A DNA stretch of 64,000 nt, taken from positions 124,001-188,000 of the forward strand of contig JAFIEI010000002.1 of NCBI GenBank assembly GCA_020832565.1, in the 5' to 3' direction. Under the pieces are notes generated by a model that had not been told where the DNA came from, did no database searches, and saw only the letters and a program-made list of their open reading frames with translations. The position numbers and the translations under genes were made by a program. Positions 17,809-28,673 of this stretch are shown in pieces (the first letter of the stretch is position 1; every line of letters begins with the position of its first letter). This DNA is from Salinarimonas sp. Lineage in GTDB: Bacteria; Pseudomonadota; Alphaproteobacteria; Rhizobiales; Beijerinckiaceae.

Positions 17809-19545
17809 ATGACCGATACGAACAGCCTCGCCATTGCGCTCGCGCAGCTCAACCCCGTCCTCGGCGACGTTTCCGGCAATGCCGACAGGCTGCGCGCCGC
17901 CCGTGCGCAGGCGGCTGATGCAGGTGCCGATCTCGTCGTCTTCTCAGAGCTCTTTCTGTCGGGCTATCCGCCGGAGGATCTGGTGCTCAAACCGGCCTTC
18001 CAGGATGCCTGCCGCGCAGCGCTCGATCAACTCGCGCGCGAGACCGGGGATGGCGGTCCGGCGGTGCTGGTCGGCCTGCCATGGGCGGAAGACGGCAAGG
18101 TCTATAATGCGGTCGCCCTGCTCGATGAGGGGCGCATCGTAGCGGTGCGCTTCAAGGTCGATCTTCCCAATTACGGCCCGTTCGACGAAAAACGCGTCTT
18201 CGCGCAGGGCCCGATGCCGGGGCCGATGGTGGTGCGCGGGGTACGCATCGGCGTGCCGATCTGCGAGGATATCTGGGGCGAGGAAGTCGTCGAGTGTCTG
18301 ACCGAAACCGGGGCCGAGATGCTGATCGTGCCCAATGGCTCGCCTTTCTGGCGCGAGAAGACGGATGTGCGCTTCAATGTCGCCGCCGCGCGGGTCACCG
18401 AGAGCGAATTGCCGCTGATCTACGTCAACCAGGTCGGCGGCCAGGACGAGCTCGTCTTCGACGGCGCCTCCTTCGTGCTGCAGGATGATTGTGCGCTCGC
18501 CTGCCAGCTTCCGGCCTTCGTCGAGACGGTCGCCATCACCCGCTGGACCCGCGAAGGCGGGGCCTGGCGTTGCATCGAGGCGCCGCGCGAGACGGTGGTG
18601 GAAGGCGAGAAGGCCGATTACGCGGCCTGCGTGCTGGGCCTGCGCGACTACGTCGAGAAGAACGGGTTTCCCGGCGTGGTGCTCGGGCTGTCGGGTGGCA
18701 TCGATTCGGCACTATGCGCCGCGATGGCCGTCGATGCGCTGGGCCCCGATCGGGTGCATTGCGTGATGCTGCCCTACCGCTACACGGCGCAGGACTCCCT
18801 CGACGATGCTGCGTCCTGCGCGCGGATGCTCGGCGCGCGCTACGATATCCTGCCCATCGCCGCCGGCGTCGAGGGTGTCGAGGGCGCGCTGGCGCCCCTG
18901 TTCAAGGGCACCGAACCGGGTGTTACCGAGGAGAATATCCAGAGCCGCATACGCGGCACGCTCCTGATGTCGATCTCCAACAAGTTCGGCGCCATGGTCG
19001 TGACCACGGGCAACAAGTCGGAAATGTCGGTGGGCTACGCCACGCTCTATGGCGACATGAATGGCGGCTTCAATCCGATCAAGGATCTCTACAAGCTCGA
19101 GGTCTACCGCCTGTCGCGCCTGCGCAACGGCTGGAAGCCCGACGGCGCGCTGGGCCCCGACGGCATGGTGATCCCGGAGAACATCATCACCCGCGCGCCC
19201 AGCGCTGAGCTGCGCCCGGACCAGACCGACCAGGATTCCCTGCCGCCCTACAAGGTGCTCGACGCGATCCTCGCCGAGTTGGTGGAAAAGGAGACCCGCG
19301 TCGACGAAATCGTCGCCATGGGCCATGACCGCGACACGGTGACCCGGATCGAGCGGCTGTTGATCCTCGCCGAATACAAGCGCCGCCAGGCCGCGCCCGG
19401 GGTGAAGGTGACGCCGAAGAATTTCGGCCGCGACCGGCGCTATCCGATCGTCAACCGCTATCGCGATACCGGCAACCCGGCCTATACGCCCGATCCGGAG
19501 CTCTACAAGCCCTCCGGTTCGCTGCGCGCCGATCTCGACTTCTGA
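17809..19545 (+). CDS. nadE: Glutamine-dependent NAD+ synthetase
   Basis: 578 residues, two-domain form. The N-terminal nitrilase-like glutaminase has catalytic Glu47 (VFSELFLSGYPPED), Lys116 (RFKVDLPNYGPFDEKR) and Cys152 (GVPICEDIWGE). The C-terminal synthetase has the pyrophosphate loop SGGIDS at 295-300 and GNKSEMSVGYATLYGDMNGGFNPIKDL. It amidates deamido-NAD+ in the last step of NAD synthesis. The start at 17809 (MTDTNSL) is preferred to the GC-rich extension to 17713, which would overlap the divergent tspO start region. Confidence 0.96.
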   Translation: MTDTNSLAIALAQLNPVLGDVSGNADRLRAARAQAADAGADLVVFSELFLSGYPPEDLVLKPAFQDACRAALDQLARETGDGGPAVLVGLPWAEDGKVYNAVALLDEGRIVAVRFKVDLPNYGPFDEKRVFAQGPMPGPMVVRGVRIGVPICEDIWGEEVVECLTETGAEMLIVPNGSPFWREKTDVRFNVAAARVTESELPLIYVNQVGGQDELVFDGASFVLQDDCALACQLPAFVETVAITRWTREGGAWRCIEAPRETVVEGEKADYAACVLGLRDYVEKNGFPGVVLGLSGGIDSALCAAMAVDALGPDRVHCVMLPYRYTAQDSLDDAASCARMLGARYDILPIAAGVEGVEGALAPLFKGTEPGVTEENIQSRIRGTLLMSISNKFGAMVVTTGNKSEMSVGYATLYGDMNGGFNPIKDLYKLEVYRLSRLRNGWKPDGALGPDGMVIPENIITRAPSAELRPDQTDQDSLPPYKVLDAILAELVEKETRVDEIVAMGHDRDTVTRIERLLILAEYKRRQAAPGVKVTPKNFGRDRRYPIVNRYRDTGNPAYTPDPELYKPSGSLRADLDF

Positions 19546-19628
19546 GCGCGCCGCAGAGCGACACCTCGACGGGAGGCACTTGCCGGACCATATTGGTCAC
19601 AACGGCTTAAGCCACCGAGGAGGTGACG

Positions 19629-20300
<672 letters not shown>

Positions 20301-21537
20301 GCGGTCGCGTCCTGTTGCGCGCGTCGTCGTGCCGCCAGCGCGACGAGGCCGAACAGGATGATGTCGGTCACGCACAGGCCGACGATCACCATGAGAAGCG
20401 TGTCGGTGCCGAATGCGTCGATGATCCAGGCGGCGGCGAGCGGCGACAGCGCGCCGACGAGCAGGATCGGCGCGGCGAGCCGGCCCATCAGCGTGGCATA
20501 GATCTGCGGATCGAACAGGGCGAGCGGCAGGGTGCCGCGCACGATCGAGCGGATGCCGATCCCCGCCCCGTAGAGCACGAGCGCCAGCGCGATCAACGGC
20601 GTGTGGCCGGCCAGAAGGCTCACGCCGGCGAAGATGAGGATGGCGGAGACAGCCGCCGTCCAAAGCGGGTGGAACCGCCGCCCGATCAGCATTTCGAGAA
20701 TCCGCCCGCCGACCTGGCTCGGTCCGACCAGCGCACCGAGCCCGACCGCCGCCGCGAGCGCGATCTCGCGCGCCTGCAGCACCGTGAGCAAATGGACCGA
20801 GAGCACCGCCGAGGCGATGCCGCCGACGGTCAGCCCGGTTGCGAGCAGGGCGAAGACGAGGCGGTCTCGTTGCGGCAGGGTGATCGGCGCGACGCTCTTC
20901 TCACGCCCGCGCAGGAGCGCGCCGAGGATCTCGCGGCGGGACTGGCGCGGGCGCGCCGGATCGTCGGGCGCGAAACGCGGCAAGGCGAAGACATGCAGGG
21001 GCAGATTGATGAACAGATGGATCCCGGCATAGGTCAGGCAGGCGCCGCGCCAGCCGAGCGTCTCGACGAGAAAGGCGCTGAGCGGCCAGCACAAAGTGCT
21101 GGCAAAGCCGCCGTGGAGCGTCAGTGCCGTGATCGCGCCGCGCGCATCCTTGCCATAGAGCCGCCCGAGCGTGGCGAAGGCAGCGTCATAAAGCCCCGCG
21201 CCCATGCCGATGCCAAGCAGGATCCAAACCGCGAAATAGAGTGCCGGGTGATCGACGAAGGCGAGGCCTGCGAGGCCTGCGGCCATGATCAGCGAGGAGG
21301 CGCTCATCACCGGGCGCCCGCCTGTCGCCTGGATGGCATTGCCCACGCGCGGCGAGACGAAACTCGCCGCGATCAACCCCAGCGTCAGCCCGCCGACGAC
21401 CATGGTGAGCGGCCAGCCGGTCTCTGCCGCAATCGGCTCGGCCAGCACGGCAAGGAGATAATAGGTCGAGCCCCAGGCCAGAATCTGCGTGATGCCCAAA
21501 GCCGAGATCACCACGGCCTTGGGCGGTGTAGCAGCCG

Positions 21538-21885
21538 TCATGCGGCGCCATCCGCTGCGACAGGAGCGCAGGCATCCGCGCAGCATTCGTCATGCAGGAA
21601 ACCGACAAGCCCGTTCATGGCCGGGAAATCGGCCCGGCAGATCAGCGTCGTCGCCTGGCGTTCGCGGGTGACGAGCCCTTGCCCCACGAGCTTGCTCAGA
21701 TGATGCGAGAGCGTCGAGGCCGGAATCCCGAGCGCATCCTGCAGGCGCCCGACAGGCGTGCCGTCGGGTCCGGCGCGCACCAGAAGGCGATAGAGCGCGA
21801 GTCGCGTGGGATGACCGAGCGCCTCGAGCTGGCCGGCCATTCTGGTGAGTTCCGCATCGGATGGCGGGGGATGGTTGTGTGTCAT
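21538..21885 (-). CDS. ArsR family regulator with C-terminal cysteine cluster
   Basis: 115 residues. Winged-helix repressor: LEALGHPTRLALYRLLV at residues 22-38 and the recognition region LGIPASTLSHHLSKLVGQGLV. The usual ELCVC metal site in the recognition helix is absent. Instead HDECCADAC near residues 98-106 provides three cysteines, as in ArsR types that sense As(III) through a C-terminal site (family knowledge; spacing differs). It heads a two-gene operon with the MFS permease. A 14-bp palindrome lies 40 bases upstream. Confidence 0.9.
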   Translation of the reverse strand: MTHNHPPPSDAELTRMAGQLEALGHPTRLALYRLLVRAGPDGTPVGRLQDALGIPASTLSHHLSKLVGQGLVTRERQATTLICRADFPAMNGLVGFLHDECCADACAPVAADGAA

Positions 21886-22201
21886 GGCGCGCAGAATGCG
21901 CCAGCGCGCGGGCTCGCGTCAATAATTATTCGAATAATCTCGAAATAGGAGAATTTGCATGGCGCGTGAGCAGGGTCTGCAGGAAATTCGGGCTCCCCTT
22001 CCCCTGCGAATTCACTAAATTCCGGGATGGCGTATCGCGCGAATGGGAAGGCAAAGCGCGCCCTGCATGTAGGCTGCATCTCCCCTCTCCCGAATAGAGA
22101 GCGGGATTGTATTTCAGTCGCTGAGTAGTTCAATCTCGCGCTCGCCATCGCCTTCAGCACGGGGGCAGAGACGGCGTGACTCACGTTACACGAGGTTTTT
22201 C
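21886..22201. other. Intergenic region between arsR and the epimerase gene
   Basis: 316 bases between divergently oriented genes. The arsR side is strikingly AT-rich for this genome and holds the palindrome at 21925-21938. The epimerase side has an imperfect stem near 22100-22145 and a weak ACGAGG ribosome site before the TTG start. I see no further gene. Confidence 0.5.
21925..21938. promoter_or_regulatory. Perfect AT-rich palindrome, ArsR operator candidate
   Basis: ATTATTCGAATAAT is a perfect 14-bp palindrome, 40 bases before the arsR start, inside a run of A/T bases that contrasts with the GC-rich surroundings. ArsR/SmtB repressors bind such AT-rich dyads over their own promoters, so autorepression is the simplest reading. 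Confidence 0.6.
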
Positions 22202-23191
22202 TTGGCCATACTCATCATCGGCGGATCCGGATTCATCGGGCTCAATCTCACGGAGCAACTGCTCGCGGCGGGGCGGGACGTGACGATCTTCGATCGCGCC
22301 GCGCCCCCGCAGGCGGCGCAGGATGCATTTGCTGCGTTGCCGGGCCGGCTCGTCATCGAGACCGGCGAAATCGGCGATACGGCGCGCCTGAGCGCCTGCG
22401 TCGCGCGCCATACCGACGGCGTGATCTATGGTGCCGCTATCACGGCGGGGCCGCAGCGCGAGGCGCGCGACGCGTCGATGATTCTCGCGGTCAATCTCGG
22501 CGGGCTCGTCGCCTGCCTCGAGGCCGCCCACGAAGCCGGCGTGCGCAGGGTGATCAATCTCTCCTCCGCCACCGCCTATGGCGCGGCCGGCACCCGCCAT
22601 GCGCACCTGATCGAGGACGAGACGCCGGAGGATCCCCGCGCGCTTTATCCGATCACCAAATTCGCCGGCGAGCGTTTTTGCGCGCGGTTGGCTGAATTAT
22701 GGGGCGCGGATATCCGCTCGGTGCGGCTGTCGGGCGTGTTCGGCCCCTGGGAATACGATACGGGTCTGCGCGATACGCTGAGCCCGCAATGGCAGATCCT
22801 GAAAGCGCTGGAAGCGGGCGAGAGCGCGATCCTGCCGCGCGAGGGTTACCGCGACTGGCTTTATTCCCGCGACGCCGCGCGCGCCGTGATCGCGCTCCTC
22901 GATGCGCCGGATCTCGCGCATCAGCTCTACAATATCGCCCCCGGCGCCCCCTCGGCGCTGCTCGACTGGGGCCGGGTTGCAGCCCGGGCGATGGACCTGC
23001 CCGAGACGCGATGCCGCCTTGCGCAAACCGGCGAAACAGCCACGATTGATCTGCACATGCCGCGTGATCGTGCGCCCATGGACATCACGCGGCTCGCGGC
23101 CGATACCGGCTTCACGCCGGCCTTCGACGATGCCGGTTCGGTCAGCGATCTGATGGCGTGGCGGGAGAACCCCGGCCATGCCGCTCTGTAG
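22202..23191 (+). CDS. NAD-dependent epimerase/dehydratase (extended SDR)
   Basis: 329 residues with a TTG start at 22202; no ATG or GTG can replace it without losing the nucleotide-binding motif GGSGFIG, which begins seven residues in. The active site has Ser-Ser (NLSSATAYG) and Tyr-x3-Lys (YPITK). Related enzymes convert nucleotide sugars or other diphosphate-activated substrates. The gene is followed after 2 bases by the flavin monooxygenase-like gene, so the two probably work in one pathway. Substrate unknown. Confidence 0.88.
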   Translation: MAILIIGGSGFIGLNLTEQLLAAGRDVTIFDRAAPPQAAQDAFAALPGRLVIETGEIGDTARLSACVARHTDGVIYGAAITAGPQREARDASMILAVNLGGLVACLEAAHEAGVRRVINLSSATAYGAAGTRHAHLIEDETPEDPRALYPITKFAGERFCARLAELWGADIRSVRLSGVFGPWEYDTGLRDTLSPQWQILKALEAGESAILPREGYRDWLYSRDAARAVIALLDAPDLAHQLYNIAPGAPSALLDWGRVAARAMDLPETRCRLAQTGETATIDLHMPRDRAPMDITRLAADTGFTPAFDDAGSVSDLMAWRENPGHAAL

Positions 23192-23193
23192 CG

Positions 23194-24624
23194 ATGAGAA
23201 TGACGATGGAGACGTCCCCGCTGGCACGGCTGGAAGCGCAGGTGCGCGATGATCTGACCAAGATCGCGCATCCGCGCATGCAATGGCTCGATCCGGTCAT
23301 CGGCCCGGATGGCAACCCGGCCCATGACGTCGTCATCGTGGGTGCCGGACAGAGCGGCATCGCCACCGCTTTCGGGCTGATGCGCGCGCGGGTCGACAAT
23401 ATCCGCGTCATCGACAAGGCGCCGCGCGGGCGCGAAGGGCCCTGGCTGACCTATGCGCGCATGCACACACTGCGCAGCCCCAAGGATTTCACCGGCCCCG
23501 ATCTCGACGTGCCGAGCCTGACCTATCAAAGCTGGCACGAGGCGCGCTTCGGGCAGGCAGATTGGGAGGCGCTCGACCTGATCCGGCGCGAATATTGGGG
23601 TGAGTACCTGCTCTGGGTGCGCGACCAGATCGGCATCCCCGTCGACAACGAGACCGCGCTCGTCGATATCGCCCCCGAGGGCGATCTGCTGCGACTCACC
23701 CTCCAGGGCGCATCGGGCGAGGAAATCGTCCATACCCGCAAGCTCGTCCTCGCCACCGGCCAGGAGAGCACCGGGCGCTGGTGGATGCCGGAATTCGTTG
23801 AGAAACTGCCCGAGCGATGCCGCGCCCATACCGCCGATGATATCGATTTCGACAAGCTCGCCGGCAAGACCGTGGCCGTGCTCGGCGCCGGCGCCTCGAG
23901 CCTCGACAATGCCGCGACGGCGCTGGAGGCGGGGGCGGGGTCCGTGCACCTGTTCTGCCGCCGCGCGAGCCCGCAGGTGGTCCAGCCCTATCGCTGGGTG
24001 ACCTTCGCGGGCTTCCTGCGCAACCTCTCCGATCTCGACGATGCGTGGCGCTGGCGCTTCATGCACCGGGTCCTCTCCCTGCGCGAGGGATTTCCGCAGG
24101 CGACCTGGGATCGCTGCGCGCGCCATGAGAATTTCCACCTGCATGGCGGCGCCGCCTGGCAGAATGCGCGGATCGATCCCGACGGGCGCGTCAACCTCAC
24201 CACGGCGCAGGGTTCCTTCACCGCCGATTTCCTGATCTGCGGCACGGGCATCGAGAACGATTACGCCGCGCGCCCGGAACTGTCGCGCTTTGCCCACAAT
24301 ATCCTGAGCTGGGGCGAGGCCTATGATCCGCCGGAAGCCGAGCGCGACGAGCGGCTCGGGCGCTTCCCCTATCTCGCGCGCGATTACACCTTCATGGAGC
24401 GCAGGCCCGGCGAGACCCCGTGGATCCGCCATATCCACCTGTTTTCGATTGCCTCCACCATGAGCTTCGGCGCCTCCGGCTCCTCGATCAACGCCATGAC
24501 CAGCGCCGTGCCCAAACTCGTCAACGGCATCACCGGCGGACTTTTCCGCGACGATGTCGAGAAGAACTGGGCAGCCTTCGAGGCCTATGACGTGCCGCAG
24601 GCGGTGATTCGGGGCGTGGAGTGA
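23194..24624 (+). CDS. FAD/NAD(P)-binding monooxygenase-like oxidoreductase
   Basis: 476 residues from the ATG at 23194; ATGs at 23200 and 23206 are alternatives. An FAD-binding Rossmann motif lies near the N-terminus (VVIVGAGQSGIATAFGL) and a second, NADPH-type one near residue 220 (VAVLGAGASSLDNAATALEAG). Between them is LVLATGQESTGRWWMP, the ATG/G motif of flavoprotein monooxygenases. The protein resembles Baeyer-Villiger or N-hydroxylating enzymes but lacks an exact fingerprint I can name. Coupled to the epimerase gene upstream. Confidence 0.8.
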   Translation: MRMTMETSPLARLEAQVRDDLTKIAHPRMQWLDPVIGPDGNPAHDVVIVGAGQSGIATAFGLMRARVDNIRVIDKAPRGREGPWLTYARMHTLRSPKDFTGPDLDVPSLTYQSWHEARFGQADWEALDLIRREYWGEYLLWVRDQIGIPVDNETALVDIAPEGDLLRLTLQGASGEEIVHTRKLVLATGQESTGRWWMPEFVEKLPERCRAHTADDIDFDKLAGKTVAVLGAGASSLDNAATALEAGAGSVHLFCRRASPQVVQPYRWVTFAGFLRNLSDLDDAWRWRFMHRVLSLREGFPQATWDRCARHENFHLHGGAAWQNARIDPDGRVNLTTAQGSFTADFLICGTGIENDYAARPELSRFAHNILSWGEAYDPPEAERDERLGRFPYLARDYTFMERRPGETPWIRHIHLFSIASTMSFGASGSSINAMTSAVPKLVNGITGGLFRDDVEKNWAAFEAYDVPQAVIRGVE

Positions 24625-24721
24625 GTGGGGCTGGAAGCCACTGAGCGCACGAAAGCCGCATATGACAGGGCGCGGGGGGCTGCTATAAAGCGGCAAAACC
24701 ATTCGCGGAGGAGACCCTGCC

Positions 24722-25894
24722 ATGATTCCCAATGCTGCGCCCGCCTTCAATTTCGATCTCGGGGATACCGCCGATGCCATCCGCGAGACGGTGGCTTCGT
24801 TCTCGCAGGAGAAGATTGCCCCGCGTGCTGAGGCGATCGACCGCGACAACCAGTTTCCCCGCGATCTCTGGCCGCAGATGGGCGAGCTCGGCCTGCATGG
24901 CATCACCATTGCCGAAGAAGATGGCGGCACGGGGCTCGGCTATCTCGACCATGTCGTGGCGATGGAGGAAATCTCGCGGGCATCCGCCAGCGTGGGACTC
25001 TCATATGGCGCGCATTCCAATCTGTGCATCAACCAGATCGGCCGCCACGGCACGGCGGCGCAGAAGGAAAAATATCTGCCCAAGCTGATGAGCGGCGAGC
25101 ATGTCGGCGCGCTCGCCATGTCCGAACCCGGCTCCGGCTCGGATGTGGTCTCGATGCGCACCAAGGCCGAGAGGAAGGGTGACCGCTACGTGCTCACCGG
25201 CAACAAGATGTGGATCACCAACGGCCCCATCGCCGAGACGCTGGTCGTCTATGCCAAGACCGATCCGGATGCCGGCCCGCGCGGCATCACCGCCTTCCTG
25301 ATCGAGAAGGGCATGAAGGGTTTTTCGACGCATCAGAAGCTCGACAAGCTCGGCATGCGCGGCTCCGATACCTGCGAGCTCGTCTTCGAGGATTGCGAAG
25401 TGCCGGAAGAGAACGTGCTCGGCCAGGTCGGCAAGGGCGTCAACGTTCTGATGTCCGGGCTCGATTACGAGCGCGCCGTGCTCGCCGCCGGGCCGCTCGG
25501 CATCATGCAGGCCTGCATGGATATCGTCATGCCCTATGTCCATGAGCGCAAGCAGTTCGGTCAGCCGATCGGCACCTTCCAGCTGGTCCAGGGCAAGGTC
25601 GCGGACATGTATGTCGGGATGAATGCCTGCAAAGCCTATGTCTATGCCGTCGCCAAGGCTTGCGATCGCGGCCAGACCACCCGCGAGGACGCCGCCGGCG
25701 CGATTCTCTATGCGGCTGAGAAAGCCACGCAGATGGCGCTCGATGCCATCCAGCTGCTCGGCGGTAACGGCTATATCAACGAGTACCCCACAGGCCGCCT
25801 CCTGCGCGACGCCAAGCTCTACGAAATCGGCGCCGGCACCAGCGAGATCCGCCGCATGCTGATCGGGCGGGAATTGTTCGACAAGACGGCGTGA
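24722..25894 (+). CDS. ivd: Isovaleryl-CoA dehydrogenase
   Basis: 390 residues, acyl-CoA dehydrogenase fold. It oxidises isovaleryl-CoA to 3-methylcrotonyl-CoA in leucine breakdown and passes electrons to ETF. The catalytic base is Glu250 in [12 protein letters not shown], the position specific to isovaleryl-CoA dehydrogenases rather than the C-terminal Glu of most relatives. FAD-binding elements are [20 protein letters not shown] and [12 protein letters not shown]. The start has GGAGGAG upstream. The usual partner, methylcrotonyl-CoA carboxylase, is not next to it. Confidence 0.92.
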   Translation: MIPNAAPAFNFDLGDTADAIRETVASFSQEKIAPRAEAIDRDNQFPRDLWPQMGELGLHGITIAEEDGGTGLGYLDHVVAMEEISRASASVGLSYGAHSNLCINQIGRHGTAAQKEKYLPKLMSGEHVGALAMSEPGSGSDVVSMRTKAERKGDRYVLTGNKMWITNGPIAETLVVYAKTDPDAGPRGITAFLIEKGMKGFSTHQKLDKLGMRGSDTCELVFEDCEVPEENVLGQVGKGVNVLMSGLDYERAVLAAGPLGIMQACMDIVMPYVHERKQFGQPIGTFQLVQGKVADMYVGMNACKAYVYAVAKACDRGQTTREDAAGAILYAAEKATQMALDAIQLLGGNGYINEYPTGRLLRDAKLYEIGAGTSEIRRMLIGRELFDKTA

Positions 25895-25958
25895 GCGGTG
25901 CACCCTGTGGGCTCCGGGGCGCGGCCATGCTCGGGCGCGCCCTCAATTTATTGCAGTG

Positions 25959-25987
25959 TTGACTAAATTAGAATTATCTAATATATC
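25959..25987 (+). promoter_or_regulatory. Sigma70-type promoter with internal palindrome
   Basis: A -35 TTGACT (25959-25964) and a -10 TATATC (25982-25987) are separated by 17 bases. The dyad ATTAGA-ATTA-TCTAAT (25967-25982) fills the spacer, where a repressor would block polymerase. It drives the metallo-hydrolase gene at 26114, leaving a leader of about 120 bases. ETHE1/Blh-type genes are often under sulfide- or persulfide-sensing ArsR proteins (BigR/SqrR); that link is inference. Confidence 0.6.
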
Positions 25988-26113
25988 GAACATCAACGCG
26001 GTCGGGAGGCCGTCCGGAGGGGTATCGCGCCATGCATGGCGGACGCCTTTCCGGAGCATCCCGCAGGGCCGCAGTGACTTGTAATGATCAGGACATTGAA
26101 GGGAGTTCATCCG

Positions 26114-27028
26114 ATGCAAGACCGTCTCAAGGAACGCGTCGTCCGCCATTCACCCTCGCGCGGAGCCGGCAGCCCGGATGTCTGGGGGATATACGAGCCC
26201 GATACCGGCTCGATCCAGTACATCGCCGCTGATCCGGCGACGCGCAAGGCGGCTGTGATCGATGTGGTGTGGAATTTCGATCCCAAGCATTACCGCCTCG
26301 ATACCGGTTCGATGGATCAGGTGCTCGACATCGTGCGCGAGAACGGGCTCACCGTTGAATGGGTGCTCGACACCCATCCCCATGCCGACCACCTGATGGC
26401 CGCAGCCCAGCTCAAGCAGAAGACCGGCGCGCCCATGGCGATCGGCGAGAAGGTGCGTGATATCTCGAAGATCTGGGCCGAGATCTACAATCTCCCCGAT
26501 GCTTTCGACCCGACCCGCGATTTCGACCATCTGTTCAAGGAAGGCGAGACCTTCAAGATCGGCGAGATCGAGGCCCGCGTCATGCTCTCACCCGGCCACA
26601 CGCTCGGCTCGATCACCTATGTGGTGGGCGATGCCGCCTTCGTGCATGACACGCTGATGTATCCCGATGCCGGCACCTCGCGGGCCGATTTCCCCGGCGG
26701 CAATGCCTCCGAATTGTGGGATTCGATCCGCGCCATTCTCGACCTGCCCGGCGAGACGCGGCTCTATGTCGGGCATGATTACGGCACCGCCGAGCGCAAG
26801 GAACCGATGTGGGAGGCGACCGTCGCCGAGCACCGCGCCTCCAACATCCACGTCAAGGACGGGGTGACCCGCGAAGCCTGGATCGACCGTCGCGAGAGCC
26901 GCGACAAGACGCTGGCGCTTCCCGACCGCATCCTGGCAGCGCTCCAGATCAACCTGCGCGGCGGGCGTCTGCCGCCGGCGGAGAATGACGGGCGCCATTA
27001 CGTCAAGCTGCCGCTCAACCGCTTCTGA
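26114..27028 (+). CDS. MBL-fold hydrolase, ETHE1/Blh persulfide dioxygenase-like
   Basis: 304 residues. The start at 26114 (MQDRLKERV) has GAAGGGAG upstream; the frame extends to 26084 without a ribosome site. Metal-binding motifs are THPHADH at 87-93, His162 (LSPGHTLGS), Asp178 region (FVHDTLM) and GHDYG. Sequence style (AAVIDVVWNFDP; YPDAGTSRADFPGG) matches the Blh/ETHE1 group, Fe(II) enzymes that oxidise persulfides, rather than glyoxalase II. A sulfide-detoxification role is inferred. It ends at a hairpin shared with leuA. Confidence 0.85.
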   Translation: MQDRLKERVVRHSPSRGAGSPDVWGIYEPDTGSIQYIAADPATRKAAVIDVVWNFDPKHYRLDTGSMDQVLDIVRENGLTVEWVLDTHPHADHLMAAAQLKQKTGAPMAIGEKVRDISKIWAEIYNLPDAFDPTRDFDHLFKEGETFKIGEIEARVMLSPGHTLGSITYVVGDAAFVHDTLMYPDAGTSRADFPGGNASELWDSIRAILDLPGETRLYVGHDYGTAERKEPMWEATVAEHRASNIHVKDGVTREAWIDRRESRDKTLALPDRILAALQINLRGGRLPPAENDGRHYVKLPLNRF

Positions 27029-27036
27029 TACGAGAC

Positions 27037-27060
27037 GGGCCGGATCATCTGATCCGGCCC
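27037..27060. terminator. Bidirectional terminator between the MBL gene and leuA
   Basis: GGGCCGGATCA-TC-TGATCCGGCCC is a perfect 11-bp stem with a 2-base loop just after the MBL stop, followed on the plus strand by GCTTTC. It sits 33 bases after the leuA stop in the other direction and can end both transcripts. Confidence 0.75.
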
Positions 27061-27092
27061 GCTTTCATTCTGCATAAGGCGTGAGCTTCGTA

Positions 27093-28673
27093 TCATTCCG
27101 CCGCGTGCTGGGCGTGCAGCCCCTCGCCGCGCGCGAGCAGCTTGTTGAGCGCCGAGAGATAGGCCTTGGCCGAGGCGACGAGCGTATCCGGATCGGCGCC
27201 CCGCCCGGTCACCGAGCGGCCATTGGCATGCAGCCGCACCGAAACCTCCGCCTGCGCATCGGTCCCCTCGGTAACGGCATGGACCTGATAGAGCTCGAGC
27301 ACTGCTTCATGCGGAACGAGGGTGCTGATGGCGTTGAACACGGCATCGACCGGCCCGTTGCCATCCGCCTCGTCGGCGCGGATATCGCCGCCGATATCGA
27401 GCTTGAGCAGCGCCCGCTGCGGGCCGCGCGTGCCGGCGATCACCGTCAGCGAGACGACGCGGATGCGCTCATGCGCCTCGGCCAGCTTCTCGTCGACCAG
27501 CGCCTCGAGATCCTCGTCATAGATCGTCTTCTTGCGGTCGGTCAGCGCCTTGAAGCGCACGAACACGTCCTGGAACTGGTTGTCGGAGAGTTCGTAGCCC
27601 ATCTCCTCCAGCTTGTTCTTCAGGGCGGCGCGACCGGAATGCTTGCCGAGCACCAGCGAGGTCTTGGAGACGCCAACCGATTCCGGCGTCATGATCTCGT
27701 AGGTCTGGGTATGCTTGAGCATGCCGTCCTGATGGATGCCGCTCTCATGCGCAAAGGCGTTTCGCCCGACAATGGCCTTGTTGTACTGCACCGGGAAGGA
27801 GGTGGCATGCGCCACGGCCTTCGAGGCCTTGGTCAGCATCTCGGTGACGATTCCCGTCTCGTAGGGGAAGGCGTCGTTGCGGGTCTTTATCGCCATGACG
27901 ATTTCTTCGAGCGCCGCATTGCCCGCGCGCTCGCCGATGCCGTTGATGGTACATTCGATCTGGCGTGCGCCGCCCGCGACCCCGGCCAGCGAATTCGCCA
28001 CCGCCATGCCGAGATCGTTGTGGCAATGCACCGAAAAGACCGCCTTGTCGGAATTCGGCACGTTCTCGCGGACCTTGATGAACAGGTCGCGGTATTCCTC
28101 CGGCGTGGTGTAGCCGACCGTGTCAGGAATGTTGATCGTGATGGCGCCGGCCTTGATCGCGGCCTCGACGCAGCGGCAGAGGAAGTCGAATTCCGTGCGC
28201 GTGCCGTCTTCCGCCGACCATTCCACGTCATCGACATGGTTGCGCGCCCGGGTGACCGAGGAGATCACATGCTCCAGCACGGCCTCCGGCTCGAGCTGCA
28301 GCTTGAACTTCATGTGCACCGGCGAGGTGGACAGAAAAGTATGAATGCGCGGGCGCGCAGCATGGCGCACGGCCTCGGCAGCCCGGTCGATATCCTTGTG
28401 CGCCGCGCGCGAGAGACCGGCCACGGTGGCGTTCTTGACGAGCGATGCGATCTTCGAGACCGCCTCGAAATCGCCGATGGAGGCGATCGGGAAGCCGGCT
28501 TCGATGATATCGACGCCCATATTGTCCAGAAGTTCGGCGACTTCGAGCTTCTCGCCCAGCGTCATCGTCGCGCCGGGGCATTGCTCGCCGTCGCGCAGGG
28601 TGGTGTCGAAGATCAATACGCGGTCTTTGCTACCAGTCTGGTTGGCGGATTGGTCGGCGGATTGGTCGGCCAT
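27093..28673 (-). CDS. leuA: 2-isopropylmalate synthase
   Basis: 526 residues. Condenses acetyl-CoA with 2-oxoisovalerate, the first committed step to leucine. Motifs: [18 protein letters not shown] (catalytic Arg and metal Asp), [15 protein letters not shown], and [11 protein letters not shown]; the C-terminal part is the leucine-sensing regulatory domain ([17 protein letters not shown] onward). The first 14 residues contain a small repeat ([11 protein letters not shown]), from a 12-base DNA repeat at 28646-28669. An AAGGAACG ribosome site precedes the start. No leader peptide of the attenuation type was found. Confidence 0.95.
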   Translation of the reverse strand: MADQSADQSANQTGSKDRVLIFDTTLRDGEQCPGATMTLGEKLEVAELLDNMGVDIIEAGFPIASIGDFEAVSKIASLVKNATVAGLSRAAHKDIDRAAEAVRHAARPRIHTFLSTSPVHMKFKLQLEPEAVLEHVISSVTRARNHVDDVEWSAEDGTRTEFDFLCRCVEAAIKAGAITINIPDTVGYTTPEEYRDLFIKVRENVPNSDKAVFSVHCHNDLGMAVANSLAGVAGGARQIECTINGIGERAGNAALEEIVMAIKTRNDAFPYETGIVTEMLTKASKAVAHATSFPVQYNKAIVGRNAFAHESGIHQDGMLKHTQTYEIMTPESVGVSKTSLVLGKHSGRAALKNKLEEMGYELSDNQFQDVFVRFKALTDRKKTIYDEDLEALVDEKLAEAHERIRVVSLTVIAGTRGPQRALLKLDIGGDIRADEADGNGPVDAVFNAISTLVPHEAVLELYQVHAVTEGTDAQAEVSVRLHANGRSVTGRGADPDTLVASAKAYLSALNKLLARGEGLHAQHAAE

